From positions 57,141-121,140 of the forward strand of contig NZ_WHNP01000027.1 in the NCBI RefSeq assembly GCF_009362735.1: DNA of 64,000 nucleotides, written 5' to 3'. Below, piece after piece: positions 41,708 to 51,710 of the stretch; position 1 is the first letter of the stretch, and each line of letters begins with the position of its first letter. Origin of the DNA: Paraburkholderia franconis (GTDB lineage Bacteria; Pseudomonadota; Gammaproteobacteria; Burkholderiales; Burkholderiaceae). Position numbers and translations under genes: made by a program. The notes under the pieces are model-generated. The model saw only the letters and a program-made list of their open reading frames with translations, was not told the DNA's origin and searched no databases.

Positions 41708-43252
41708 TCACTTGAGATCGACGGTCACGAAGCTGCGCGCGTGATTGCGCTGGATCAGCAACGCGGCCTTCTTGCCCGCCTTCGACGCGAGCGACGCGAG
41801 TTCATCCTGCGATGCGACCAGCGTGCCGTTCAGCGACAGCACGACATCGCCGGGCTTGATGCCGGCGCTGCCCGCCGTCCCCGACACGTCGTCGACCATC
41901 AGGCCTTCGGCGAGGCCCGTGGTGCGCCGCTCGTCATCCGTGAGGGGATGCATCGTGAGGCCAAGACGATCCAGCGGACCTGCACCGCTCATGCTCGTGC
42001 TCACGTCCGTGCCCCCGGCTGCATCCGGCTGTTGCGCCGATGCGCCGACGCCGACCATCACCGTCATCTGCTTGCGATTGCGAATGAGCGTCAACGGGAC
42101 TTTCGTTCCCGATGGCAGCGCCGCGTCCTGCGCGGCGAAATCGGCTGCGTGTTCGACGGGCTTGTCGGCGAGCTTTACGATCACGTCGCCGGGCTTGAGA
42201 TTGCTCGCCGCCGCCGGACTGCCGGGCTCGACGGCGATCACGAGCGCGCCCGCCGCGCGCGGCAGGCCGAATGCGCCCGCCAGCCCCGGATCGACATCCT
42301 GCACCTGGATGCCCAGGCTGCCGCGCGCGTTCTTGTCCTGGCTTTGCAACTGCGCGCGCACCTTGTTCGCCATATTGATCGGGATTGCGAACGTCAGGCT
42401 CTGGGAGCGTTCTCCATCGCCGTACACCTGCACGTCGATGCCGACCACTTCGCCCGCGCGGTTGAACACGGGGCCACCCGAATTGTCGGGGTTCAACGAA
42501 ACGTCGGTCTGGAAGAACGGAAACGTGCTGCCATCGGCGAGCGTGCGCGAGGTCGCGCTGACGATGCCCGCCGTCACCGTGTTCTGGTAGCTGTCGGGCG
42601 AGCCGATCGTCAGCACCTGCTCGCCGACTCGCACGCGCGTCGAGTCGCCGAGCTTGACAGTCGGCAGCTTCGTCGCGTCGATCTGGATCAAGGCGACGTC
42701 GCTCTGCGTATCGACGGCCACCACCTTGGCCTTGAACTCGCGCCGGTCGGTCAGACGAACGGTCACGTCATCCGACTGATCGACGACGTGCGCCGTCGTC
42801 AGAATGAGGCCGTTTGGGCTCACGATAAAACCCGAGCCGACACCCGAGATCGCGCGCGGCGAACTACTCTGGCCGTCCTGCGAATGGGGCATGGCCTGCT
42901 TGAAGAACGCGAAGAGAGGATCGTCGCCGTCGATCGCTTCGGAGCCAGGCCCCGAAGCCGGCGCGGAAGCCGAAGCGGGCACCGCGCCCGCCGGCGTCTT
43001 GTCCTGCACCACCGCGCGGATGTTCACGACAGCCGGCCCATAACGCTCGACGATCATCGGAAAGTCGATGGACGTGTTCGCCGGTGCGGACCGCTTCTCT
43101 TTCATTGGCGTGACGGCCGACGCGGATGCGGACGCGGACGCGGCGGCGGGAGACGCGGTCGCCGCGAATGCGTCGGTGCACGGATAACCGGCAAGACATG
43201 CCGTCGTCACGGCGATGTAAAACCCGGTGCGGGATACGGTCGAGTGAAACAC
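41708..43252 (-). CDS. DegP/MucD-like periplasmic serine protease
   Basis: 514 residues. Signal sequence at residues 1-30 followed by an Ala/Ser repeat. Trypsin-like domain with His in ILTTAHVVDQS, Asp in SDVALIQID and Ser in NPDNSGGPVFN; the residue before Asn is Asp rather than the usual Gly of GNSGG, close to the oxyanion hole. Two PDZ domains follow (about 300-390 and 430-510). It should degrade or refold misfolded periplasmic proteins. It stands alone, with wide spacing to both neighbours. Confidence 0.93.
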   Translation of the reverse strand: MFHSTVSRTGFYIAVTTACLAGYPCTDAFAATASPAAASASASASAVTPMKEKRSAPANTSIDFPMIVERYGPAVVNIRAVVQDKTPAGAVPASASAPASGPGSEAIDGDDPLFAFFKQAMPHSQDGQSSSPRAISGVGSGFIVSPNGLILTTAHVVDQSDDVTVRLTDRREFKAKVVAVDTQSDVALIQIDATKLPTVKLGDSTRVRVGEQVLTIGSPDSYQNTVTAGIVSATSRTLADGSTFPFFQTDVSLNPDNSGGPVFNRAGEVVGIDVQVYGDGERSQSLTFAIPINMANKVRAQLQSQDKNARGSLGIQVQDVDPGLAGAFGLPRAAGALVIAVEPGSPAAASNLKPGDVIVKLADKPVEHAADFAAQDAALPSGTKVPLTLIRNRKQMTVMVGVGASAQQPDAAGGTDVSTSMSGAGPLDRLGLTMHPLTDDERRTTGLAEGLMVDDVSGTAGSAGIKPGDVVLSLNGTLVASQDELASLASKAGKKAALLIQRNHARSFVTVDLK

Positions 43253-43686
43253 AGCGCACCTCCATGGCGGTCGTTATGCCTGGCACTGTGAAGAAATTAT
43301 TTCGCGCGCGGCGGCGAGCGAGTGTGACGCAGCACACCGATGAAGTCGAAAAGAAAAGGAGCCCCGTCAGCCGGCGCGACGGATAGAGCCAGGCGCTCCA
43401 TGCGCGAGCGCGTATGGATGAGATCGACCCGTTATGCGTTTTTCGGCGGATCGAAGCCGACGTGAGATTCAGCTGCATGTTTGCCCGCGATGGACAATCA
43501 GGGACGCGAACGATTCGCTCGCACGCGCATTCTCAACGGCTTCGTCCGTTGTGAAGATCGCAGCGTTCGTCCTGAGTTATTTATAGGGAAGCGCCGGGCA
43601 AATTGCAGCGAGTACAAATCCTGGCGTGCGGCGAATGCACGGCTGCCGGTACGCCCATCATTTCAGGTGCGTTGAATGCCAAGCCG
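43253..43686. other. intergenic region upstream of degP-like gene
   Basis: 434 bases. No credible gene, repeat or strong hairpin; the stretch 43570-43600 is somewhat AT-richer. The degP-like promoter should be in the part nearest 43253-43350. Confidence 0.3.
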
Positions 43687-44277
43687 TCACGGCTTCTGAT
43701 CACGCTTGCTCGCGATCACGCAGAACGCATCGCCGTCCTTCTGTGTCAGTTTTGCGTCGGCGAAACCGGCGCCCGTGACGCGTTCGAGAAGGCCGTTTTG
43801 CTGTTGACCCGAATGGACGGTGAAGGCGAGCGCGAGCGTTGCGCCCGGCCTCATCACGCGCCGCAGTTCGGCAAGACCCGCAGCCGCGTCGGGCCAGACC
43901 TGCATCGAGTTGATTGCGAGCGCCTTGTCGAATGTGTCGTCGTCGAAGGGGAGGCGCCCGGCCGAGCCCTGGCGCAGATCGACCTGTCCGCGCGCGATCG
44001 CTTGCGCGTTGCGCGCGGCGGCCTGCGCGAGCATCTCCGGCGACGGATCGACGCCCGCGATCTTGCCCGCCGTCGCCTTCTGCGCGAGAAGCCGAATGCC
44101 GACGCCCGGTCCGAAGCCGATCTCGATCACGCGGTCGCTTGCGCGGACGTCGAGCAGATCGATCGCCCACGCCGCGCACGCTGCGTTCATGTTCGCCATG
44201 ATCTTGCCGCCGATTCGTCCCAGCACGCCTTGCGGGCGGCCGAACGTTCGCAGCAGGACACACCTGAAAAAGCTCAC
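43687..44277 (-). CDS. class I SAM-dependent methyltransferase
   Basis: 196 residues from a GTG at 44277 with GAGGAG seven bases upstream; the longer open frame runs back through the preceding terminator and is rejected. SAM-binding motif I is VIEIGFGPGVGIRLLAQ, then IAGVDPSPEML, GSAGRLPFDDDTFDKALAINSM and RRVMRPGATLALAFT. A ubiquinone/menaquinone-methyltransferase-like (UbiE-type) small-molecule enzyme; the substrate is not indicated. Confidence 0.85.
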   Translation of the reverse strand: MSFFRCVLLRTFGRPQGVLGRIGGKIMANMNAACAAWAIDLLDVRASDRVIEIGFGPGVGIRLLAQKATAGKIAGVDPSPEMLAQAAARNAQAIARGQVDLRQGSAGRLPFDDDTFDKALAINSMQVWPDAAAGLAELRRVMRPGATLALAFTVHSGQQQNGLLERVTGAGFADAKLTQKDGDAFCVIASKRDQKP

Positions 44278-44298
44278 GTCTGCTCCTCTGGTTAAGCC

Positions 44299-44338
44299 AA
44301 AAAAAAAGCGCTGGCAAGCACGCGCCTGCCAGCGCTTC
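44299..44338 (-). terminator. intrinsic terminator of the 2-oxoacid dehydrogenase operon
   Basis: Stem AAGCGCTGGCA/TGCCAGCGCTT with a ten-base loop; on the minus strand it is followed by nine U. It lies between the E2 stop and the methyltransferase GTG. Confidence 0.93.
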
Positions 44339-44356
44339 GACATTTGCGGCGGACCG

Positions 44357-45472
44357 CTATTGCGCGCTTTGCAAGTCCGCAATGGTGGCCGCGAGAAAGC
44401 GCGCCGCCTCGCCGCCCGTGACCACGCGATGATCGAACGTGAGGCTGAGCGGCAGGATGCGGTGCACGGCGGGCACGCCCTCCGCCGCGACGACCTGCTC
44501 GTGGATGCGCCCCGCGCCGAGTATCGCGACGGTCGGCGGCACGACCACGGGCGCCGCGTATTTGCCCGCGATCATCCCGAAGTTCGACAGCGTGATCGTG
44601 TTGCCGCGCATCTCTTCGGGCGGAATCTTGCGCGCGCGAATGTCGGCGCGCATCCGGTCGAGCCCGCCGCGCAGATCGGCGGCGTCGCGATGCGCGACAT
44701 TGCGCAGCACGGGGACGAAGAGTCCATCGGGCAGATCGACGGCGATGCCGAGATCGATCTTCTCCAGCACGTGACGCCGCCCCGTATGGCCGTCGAACCA
44801 TGCGTTCAAACCCGGCTCCACGCGGCAGCCCGCGACCAGCGCGCGGATCAGCCGGATCGTCACGTCGGTGTGCGGCGGCCACGCGTGGATGTCGGCGTCG
44901 TCGATCACGGTCGCCGCGGCCACTTCGCTCTGCGCGCGCGCCATGTTGTGCGCCATCGCGCGTCGCACGCCACGCAGCACTTCGGGCGGCCCGAGCTCGC
45001 CGAGTATCTTCGCGACGCGCTGCACGTCCGCCGCCGTGATGACGCCTTCGGGCCCCGACGGCGTCACCATCGACAGATCGACGTCCAGCTTGCGCGCGAG
45101 CGCGCGCGCGGCCGGAATCGCCTTGATCACGCCGCCTGCGCCCACACCCGACGTGAGCGGCGCGGGCGCCTCCTGCACGACATGCTGGCCGACCTCCACG
45201 TGGCCGACCACGGTGCCCGCGTCGGCGGCGTCCTCGCCCTCGCCTTCAAACGCGACGAGCGGCGCGCCGAGATGCACGATATCGCCCGTCTGTCCGAACA
45301 GCTTCGCGATGCGGCCGGATTGCGGCGACGGAATATCGACGATCGCCTTCGCCGTCTCGACCGACAGCAACGGTTGATCCGCGCGGACTTCATCGCCGCT
45401 CTTCACGTGCCACTCGACGATTTCCGCTTCCTGCAAGCCTTCGCCCAGGTCGGGCAGTTTGAAGATCTTCAT
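44357..45472 (-). CDS. 2-oxoacid dehydrogenase E2 (dihydrolipoamide acyltransferase)
   Basis: 371 residues. Lipoyl domain 1-80 with the lipoylated Lys in LSVETAKAIVDIPSP; peripheral-subunit-binding domain about 110-150 (PAARALARKLDVDLSMVTPSGPEGVITAADV); catalytic domain about 160-371. The active-site motif reads FDHRVVTGGEAARF, i.e. HxxxTG instead of the usual HxxxDG. It transfers the acyl group from E1 to CoA. No E3 gene is present, so it must use lipoamide dehydrogenase from elsewhere. Four bases after E1beta. Confidence 0.9.
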   Translation of the reverse strand: MKIFKLPDLGEGLQEAEIVEWHVKSGDEVRADQPLLSVETAKAIVDIPSPQSGRIAKLFGQTGDIVHLGAPLVAFEGEGEDAADAGTVVGHVEVGQHVVQEAPAPLTSGVGAGGVIKAIPAARALARKLDVDLSMVTPSGPEGVITAADVQRVAKILGELGPPEVLRGVRRAMAHNMARAQSEVAAATVIDDADIHAWPPHTDVTIRLIRALVAGCRVEPGLNAWFDGHTGRRHVLEKIDLGIAVDLPDGLFVPVLRNVAHRDAADLRGGLDRMRADIRARKIPPEEMRGNTITLSNFGMIAGKYAAPVVVPPTVAILGAGRIHEQVVAAEGVPAVHRILPLSLTFDHRVVTGGEAARFLAATIADLQSAQ

Positions 45473-45476
45473 GGCC

Positions 45477-46457
45477 TCACGACGCCTCCAGAGCCTGCCG
45501 GACGGCCGCGACGATGCGCGCGACGCCGGGCATGTATTGATTCTCGAGCCGGTACAGCGGCACGACGACGTCGTAGCCGGTCACGCGCTGCACGGGCGCG
45601 AGCAGCGAGTAAAGCCCGCGCTCCGCGATGTTCGCGGCGATCTCCGCGCCGATGCCGCCCGTGCGCGAACCCTCGTGCACGATCACGCAGCGGCCCGTCT
45701 TCGCGACCGATGTGAGAATCGTGTTCATGTCGATCGGCTTGAGCGTCGCGACGTCGATCACCTCGGCCATCACGCCTTCCTGCGCGAGCAGATCGGCGGC
45801 GGCCTGCGCGTCCTGCACCGCGCCGCCCCAGCTGACGAGCGTGACATCGGAGCCGTCGCGCAGCGTGAAGCAGGTGTCGAGCGGCAGCGCTTCGCCCGTG
45901 TCTTCGACCGTTTGCCGGTAAAGACGATAGAGGCGCGTCGGCTCGAAGAAGATCACCGGGTCGGGATCGCGGATCGCCGCGAGCAACAGGCCGTACGCGC
46001 GCGCCGGCGACGACGGCGTCACGACGCGCAAGCCCGGAATGTGCGCGAACAGCGCCTCGGGGCTTTCGGAGTGATGCTCGGGCGCGTGGATGCCTGCGCC
46101 GCACGGCGCGCGGATCACGAGCGGACACGCGAGGCGTCCGCGCGTGCGGTGCCGCAGGCGCGATGCGTGATTCAGCACGTGATCGATCGTCGGATAGAGG
46201 AAGCCGCTGAACTGGATCTCCGCGACGGGCCTGAGCCCCATCGCCGCCATGCCGATGGCCGTGCCCGCAATGCCCGCTTCGGCGAGCGGCGTATCGAGCA
46301 CGCGCTGCGCGCCGAAGCGCGCCTGCAAGCCGGCCGTCGCGCGAAACACGCCGCCGTTCACGCCGATATCTTCGCCGAGCAGCACGACGGCGGGATCGTG
46401 TTCGAGTTCGTAGGCGAGCGCCTGATTGAGCGCATCGATCATGTTGAGATCAGCCAT
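45477..46457 (-). CDS. 2-oxoacid dehydrogenase E1 beta subunit
   Basis: 326 residues from ATG 46457 (MADLNMIDALNQALAYELE). Transketolase-type pyrimidine domain with VVLLGEDIGVNGGVFRATAGLQ and GTAIGMAAMGLRPVAEIQF, then the C-terminal domain DVTLVSWGGAVQDAQAA and EGSRTGGIGAEIAA. It pairs with E1alpha to decarboxylate a 2-oxoacid using thiamine diphosphate. The start overlaps the E1alpha stop by eight bases. Confidence 0.93.
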   Translation of the reverse strand: MADLNMIDALNQALAYELEHDPAVVLLGEDIGVNGGVFRATAGLQARFGAQRVLDTPLAEAGIAGTAIGMAAMGLRPVAEIQFSGFLYPTIDHVLNHASRLRHRTRGRLACPLVIRAPCGAGIHAPEHHSESPEALFAHIPGLRVVTPSSPARAYGLLLAAIRDPDPVIFFEPTRLYRLYRQTVEDTGEALPLDTCFTLRDGSDVTLVSWGGAVQDAQAAADLLAQEGVMAEVIDVATLKPIDMNTILTSVAKTGRCVIVHEGSRTGGIGAEIAANIAERGLYSLLAPVQRVTGYDVVVPLYRLENQYMPGVARIVAAVRQALEAS

Positions 46458-47586
46458 GACCGTTCTCCTGACCGTTGCTTTGCCCATTTACCCGGCCATT
46501 CGCCTGCCCATTCGCCGCAACGGGCGCGAAGCGCTGTGCGGCTTCGAGCTGCTCGCGCAATGCGTGAGGCAGGCTCTCGTACAGGTGATCGAACATCGCG
46601 GACACATCGGGCGGCGGCACGGCGAGATACGCTTCGACAGCCTCTTCGACTTGCGCATGACAGGCCTTGCCGAGCGCTTCGTCCTGCGCCTTGTCCCACA
46701 CGTTCATCCGCATCAGATACGTGCGCAGACGCAAGAGCGGCTCATGCGCCCATTGCTGGCGTATGACTTCGGAGTCGCGATAACGGGTGGCGTCGTCGGC
46801 TGTCGTGTGATCGCCGAGGCGATAGCTGAGCGCTTCGATCAGCGTCGGGCCGTCGCCGCGCCGCGCTTTCTCAAGCGCCGCATGCACGACCTGACGCATC
46901 GCGATCACGTCGTTGCCGTCGACCTGCAAGCCGTCGATGCCCGCCGCTATCGCTTTCTGCGCGAGCGTCTGCGACGCGCTCTGCATGCTGCGCGGCACCG
47001 AGATCGCCCACTGGTTGTTGTTGATGACGAGCACGAGCGGCGCCTGCCAGACGCCTGCCATGTTCATCGCTTCGTAGAAGTCGCCTTTCGACGTGCTGCC
47101 GTCGCCGAAGATCGCGACGGCCACGCGCGGCTCGCCGCGCAGCTTGAACGCGTACGCCGCGCCCGCTGCATGACACACCTGCGTGCCGATGGGCACGCAG
47201 TTCGGAAAGTCGAGACGGGGTCCGCTGAAATCGCTGCCGCGCTCGTCGCCGCCCCAGTAAAGCAGGCTTTCCGTCATCGTGACGCCGCGCAGCAATTGCG
47301 CAGCGTGATCGCGGTAGGAAGGAAACAGGACGTCGTCGGCGTGCATCGCGCTCGCGACGCCGACGCCGATCGCCTCTTGCCCCACCGACGAAGCGAACGT
47401 CCCGAGCTTGCCGGTGCGCTGCAGCGCAACCGCTTTGGTATCGAAGGCACGCGTCAGCACCATCGCGCGATAGAGCGGGATCAGCGCCGCCGGTTCCCGC
47501 GCGAAGGCCGGCAAGGGCTGCACGGGCTCGCCGTCGCGGCCGAGGTATTGCGTATACCCGATGTGAAAACTGGCAGTCGTGGTCAT
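46450..47586 (-). CDS. 2-oxoacid dehydrogenase E1 alpha subunit (PdhA-type)
   Basis: 378 residues from ATG 47586, which has an excellent AAGGAGGG site. ThDP motif IFGDGSTSKGDFYEAMNMAG...INNNQWAISVP, substrate-loop region YRLGDHTTADDATRYR with the phosphorylation-loop-like serines absent. Sequence is closest in memory to Bacillus-type pyruvate dehydrogenase E1alpha rather than acetoin AcoA; pyruvate or branched-chain 2-oxoacids are both possible. The C-terminal 20 residues are a repeated Asn-Gly tail (NGQANGRVNGQSNGQENG). Confidence 0.9.
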   Translation of the reverse strand: MTTTASFHIGYTQYLGRDGEPVQPLPAFAREPAALIPLYRAMVLTRAFDTKAVALQRTGKLGTFASSVGQEAIGVGVASAMHADDVLFPSYRDHAAQLLRGVTMTESLLYWGGDERGSDFSGPRLDFPNCVPIGTQVCHAAGAAYAFKLRGEPRVAVAIFGDGSTSKGDFYEAMNMAGVWQAPLVLVINNNQWAISVPRSMQSASQTLAQKAIAAGIDGLQVDGNDVIAMRQVVHAALEKARRGDGPTLIEALSYRLGDHTTADDATRYRDSEVIRQQWAHEPLLRLRTYLMRMNVWDKAQDEALGKACHAQVEEAVEAYLAVPPPDVSAMFDHLYESLPHALREQLEAAQRFAPVAANGQANGRVNGQSNGQENGHG

Positions 47587-48145
47587 GACCGCCCTCCTTG
47601 TTCGTTCAGATCTGAATGCGTGCAGGAGCTCACGTGCACATCCTGTGCCGGTTGGCGCGGGCGTGCCCGGCTGCCGAGGACGCGACGCCTGACAGCCCTC
47701 TCCTTTGACAACCGAAGCGGGCATAAGGTGCGAACTTTTTGTCGATTTACACGTAACGCGGGCGCAGGGGCGCGCGGCCGTTGTCGCAATGCAATAACCG
47801 CCGGCTTTGACACGCGCAGCTACTTCCGACAAATCCGCGACATCGGCGCGCTTTACCTTTAGGTTGCGCGCGCTTTAGGTTGTGCGAGCCGTGCAGTCTC
47901 TTTCATTTTTCGTGGTGCGATGTTCATCGCCGCGCATGGTGACAATGAATAGAACGATCGTAATTTCGGATTGCAAATCTCTTTATGCACGGTTCCATTT
48001 TTCATGCAGCACTGTTGCATATGAACGAAGAGGAATCGATGGGAGGACAGTCCGCAAAGCCTTCGATAAACTGATGATCGAGCATGTAGCTATCCGCCGA
48101 AAAACACCCGCACTCGCGGCCTCACCGATCAATGCGAGGTTGAGC
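47587..48145. other. divergent intergenic region upstream of the dehydrogenase operon
   Basis: 559 bases between E1alpha and the small plus-strand gene. Closest to E1alpha is a possible -24/-12 element (47635-47650). The part 47940-48060 is AT-rich for this genome and may hold the promoter of the small gene. No other structure is seen. Confidence 0.4.
47635..47650 (-). promoter_or_regulatory. possible sigma-54 promoter of the E1alpha-E1beta-E2 operon
   Basis: Read on the minus strand, CGGCACAGGATGTGCA keeps GG and GC at ten-base spacing and resembles TGGCACGNNNNTTGCW with three mismatches. The ATG is about 49 bases downstream of it. Acetoin-type dehydrogenase operons are known sigma-54 targets, so the position is sensible but the match is modest. 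Confidence 0.35.
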
Positions 48146-48457
48146 ATGGAAACGAAACTGACCGCCCATTTGCCGACCGTCGACGTGGAAATCACACGAC
48201 GCAAATTGCCCGATCTGGGAGCGGAAAGCATCGCGATTCACATCACGGCCGTGCCGACCGTCGAAGCGGCCGCGCAATGGTTCTTGCAACCCAGCCTCTT
48301 TTCGCTGATGTCTCCGCTCATGTCTCCTGTTTCGATGTGGGCGATGTGGATGCGCGCGTGGCAACCGTGGCTCGCCTCCGTCGCCGCGCCGGGGCACGCG
48401 GCGCAAGCGCGCGAAAAACGGCTGCCGGATGACAATGCGGCCTCTGGTACGCGTTGA
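48146..48457 (+). CDS. small protein of unknown function
   Basis: 103 residues from ATG 48146 (GAGG upstream). A 45-residue polar N-terminus (METKLTAHLPTVDVEITRRK) is followed by a hydrophobic, Met/Trp/Pro-rich segment (about 46-75, including SLMSPLMSPVSMWAMWMRAW) and a charged tail. It could attach to a membrane or a lipid/polymer granule. Not recognised; codon use looks native. Confidence 0.55.
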   Translation: METKLTAHLPTVDVEITRRKLPDLGAESIAIHITAVPTVEAAAQWFLQPSLFSLMSPLMSPVSMWAMWMRAWQPWLASVAAPGHAAQAREKRLPDDNAASGTR

Positions 48458-48583
48458 CGCAAACGCACGCCGCCACAGCGCGCTAACATTCATCTTGCAC
48501 ATGTGAATCGACGGGCCGCATGACGCGGTTGCGCGATTCAATCGGTAGCGGCCATCGCTCGCTCCGTGCGAGGAGGATTGATC

Positions 48584-49573
<990 letters not shown>

Positions 49574-49617
49574 AAAGCAAAGACTGATTGCGGCCGGGAA
49601 CACGGACAATGCGCCGC

Positions 49618-50145
49618 CTACGGTGCGGACTTGTCCCTTGTCGCACGAAGCGCGGTAAGAATGCCTCGAAGCAGTTCCACGGGCGGCGGCGGACAGCCCG
49701 GTACGGTGACATCCACGGGAAGAAGATTCGACAGCGGCCCGCATACCGCGTAACTGCCGCCGAAGATGCCGCCCGTGCACGCACAATCGCCGGCGGCAAC
49801 CACCAGCTTCGGATGGGGCGTGGCCTCCCACGCGCGGCGCACGGCCTCCTTCATGTTCAGCGAGAGCGGCCCCGTGACCAGCAGCATGTCAGCATGCCGC
49901 GGACTCGCGACGAATTTGATGCCGAGACCCTCGATGTTGTAGTACGGATTGTTCAGCGCGTGGATTTCGAGTTCGCATCCATTGCACGAGCCCGCGTCGA
50001 TCTGGCGAATGCACAGCGCGCGGCCAAGCACGTCGAGAATCTCCGCGTGCAGTTGCTGATGCTCGGTTCTCCACGCGTCGTTGTCGGTGGGAATGCGCTG
50101 GGACGGAATGTCAGTCCGCGCGATCTGCTTGAGAAGTTGCCACAT
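49618..50145 (-). CDS. hyfI: hydrogenase-4-like small subunit (HyfI/NuoB type)
   Basis: 175 residues from ATG 50145. The proximal Fe-S ligands are intact: AGSCNGCELEIHAL, GDCACTGGIFGG and VPGCPPPPVELL supply four Cys. It should form the quinone- or substrate-side electron-transfer module with the large subunit. Its ATG overlaps the hyfG stop. It is the last gene of hyfBCEFGI. No ferredoxin-like subunit (HyfA/HyfH) is encoded nearby. Confidence 0.9.
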   Translation of the reverse strand: MWQLLKQIARTDIPSQRIPTDNDAWRTEHQQLHAEILDVLGRALCIRQIDAGSCNGCELEIHALNNPYYNIEGLGIKFVASPRHADMLLVTGPLSLNMKEAVRRAWEATPHPKLVVAAGDCACTGGIFGGSYAVCGPLSNLLPVDVTVPGCPPPPVELLRGILTALRATRDKSAP

Positions 50146-51707
50146 TAGAGATCGTGTCCCGCGTAGTTCAGATTGAACGACTTGTTGATCAACGGGAAAT
50201 CGGGAACGATGTTGCCGATGATCGCGTGCTCCAGCGCCGGCCAGTTCTGCCATGATGGATCGTGGCAATGACAGCGCGAGATCGTCCCGTTTTCGCCCGT
50301 CTCGATCGCGACGAACACATCGCCGCGCCAGCCTTCGACCCAGCCCACGCCGCAAGACGGCGGCTGGCCAGCGTCGATTGATTCTGCAATGTCGCCATCG
50401 GGCAGGCCGTCGAGAAACGCGCAAATCAACCGCAGCGACTCGTAGACCTCGTTGAACCGCACGGCGACGCGCGCGGCCACGTCGCACCGGTTGTCGGTGA
50501 CGACTTGCGCCTCGACTTCGTGATACGGCGCATACGGATGATCGGCGCGCACATCGATTTTCAGCCCGCTCGCCCGTGCCGCGAGGCCACACACGCTGAA
50601 ATGCGTCGCAACGTTTGCGGCGAGCCTGCCTGCGCCCGCAAAGCGGTCCTGCAAGCCCGACTGGTCGTCGTAGATGCGCTGCATCACGCGGACTTCGGCT
50701 TCGATCCGTTCGCATTGGTCCGCGAGGGCCGCGATGAAATCCGCAGCCACGTCACGCGCGACACCTCCCGGCACTATCTGATCCATCAGATAGCGATGAC
50801 CGAATACCCGATCGTTCAGGCGCAGCCAGTCTTCCTTCATCCGGGAAAACTGCGCGAGGCCGAATGCGAATCCCGCATCGTTGCCGAGCGCTCCCAGATC
50901 GCCCAGGTGATTGGCGACGCGCTCACGTTCGAGCAATAGCGCTCTGAGCCACTGCGCACGCGGCGGAACGAAGACGTTCCACGCGCGTTCGACGGCCATG
51001 CAATACGCCCACGAAAAGGCAACCGTCGTGTCACCGGCAATGCGCGCAGCGACGCGCTGGCCGAGCAGCGCGGGCGTCTGCTCGAACAGCCGCTCGATGC
51101 CCCGGTGCGCGTAGCCCAGCCGCTCCTCCAGCCGCAGCACCTTCTCTCCGACGACCGAAAAGCGAAAGTGCCCCGGCTCGATAGTGCCCGCGTGAATCGG
51201 CCCAACCGCTATCTCGTGAACGCCGTCGCCGGCGACGGGCACGAACGCATAGTCCGCTTCTTGCGACTCGAAGCGCTCGGTTCCGGACGACAGCTTCTGA
51301 AGCGGAAAGTAATCGGCGGGCCAGTTGCCATGATTCAGCCAGGGCCGCGTATCGGCGGCTCCCGTCGCGCGCACGCCGAGCAGATCGTAGATCGTGCGCT
51401 GCATCCGCGATGCACACGGAAAGATGCTGGACAGGTCCGGATAGCCGGCGTCTCCGTCGTCGTCTCGCGCGACGGGCAATTGCGCCCACAGCAGACCATC
51501 TTCCATCGCATAGGCAGCCGAAACGACGAACGCGCCCGTCGCCGCTTCCTTACCCCACAGCGAAATCATGCGCCCGCCATGTTCCCTAACCGTGCCGGCA
51601 ACGCGAACCCACGTCGCGGAATCGACTTGTGCCAGAAAGGCCGACGCCTTGCCGGTGAACACCGACAGCCGCACGACATCAGAAAGCCCGAGTGCGTCGA
51701 TTCGCAT
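50145..51707 (-). CDS. hyfG: hydrogenase-4-like large subunit (HyfG type) without Ni ligands
   Basis: 520 residues: an N-terminal NuoC-like domain (1-150) fused to a NuoD-like domain, as in HyfG/HycE. In true Ni-Fe enzymes the first motif is RxCGxC; here residues 222-227 read RIAGDT. The C-terminal DPCxxC is replaced by SFNLNYAGHDL, and the protein stops there. Both Ni-binding pairs are therefore missing and it cannot be a hydrogenase. It resembles the hydrogenase-related (Ehr) group of complex-I-like assemblies. Blocks such as RADHPYAPYHEVEAQV and FNEVYESLRLI support the family. Confidence 0.9.
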   Translation of the reverse strand: MRIDALGLSDVVRLSVFTGKASAFLAQVDSATWVRVAGTVREHGGRMISLWGKEAATGAFVVSAAYAMEDGLLWAQLPVARDDDGDAGYPDLSSIFPCASRMQRTIYDLLGVRATGAADTRPWLNHGNWPADYFPLQKLSSGTERFESQEADYAFVPVAGDGVHEIAVGPIHAGTIEPGHFRFSVVGEKVLRLEERLGYAHRGIERLFEQTPALLGQRVAARIAGDTTVAFSWAYCMAVERAWNVFVPPRAQWLRALLLERERVANHLGDLGALGNDAGFAFGLAQFSRMKEDWLRLNDRVFGHRYLMDQIVPGGVARDVAADFIAALADQCERIEAEVRVMQRIYDDQSGLQDRFAGAGRLAANVATHFSVCGLAARASGLKIDVRADHPYAPYHEVEAQVVTDNRCDVAARVAVRFNEVYESLRLICAFLDGLPDGDIAESIDAGQPPSCGVGWVEGWRGDVFVAIETGENGTISRCHCHDPSWQNWPALEHAIIGNIVPDFPLINKSFNLNYAGHDL

Positions 51708-51710
51708 GCA

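Noticed and set aside
41678..43291. A 537-codon open frame opposite the degP-like gene
   Set aside because: Arg-rich antisense shadow; the minus strand encodes a recognisable signal peptide, protease domain and PDZ domains.
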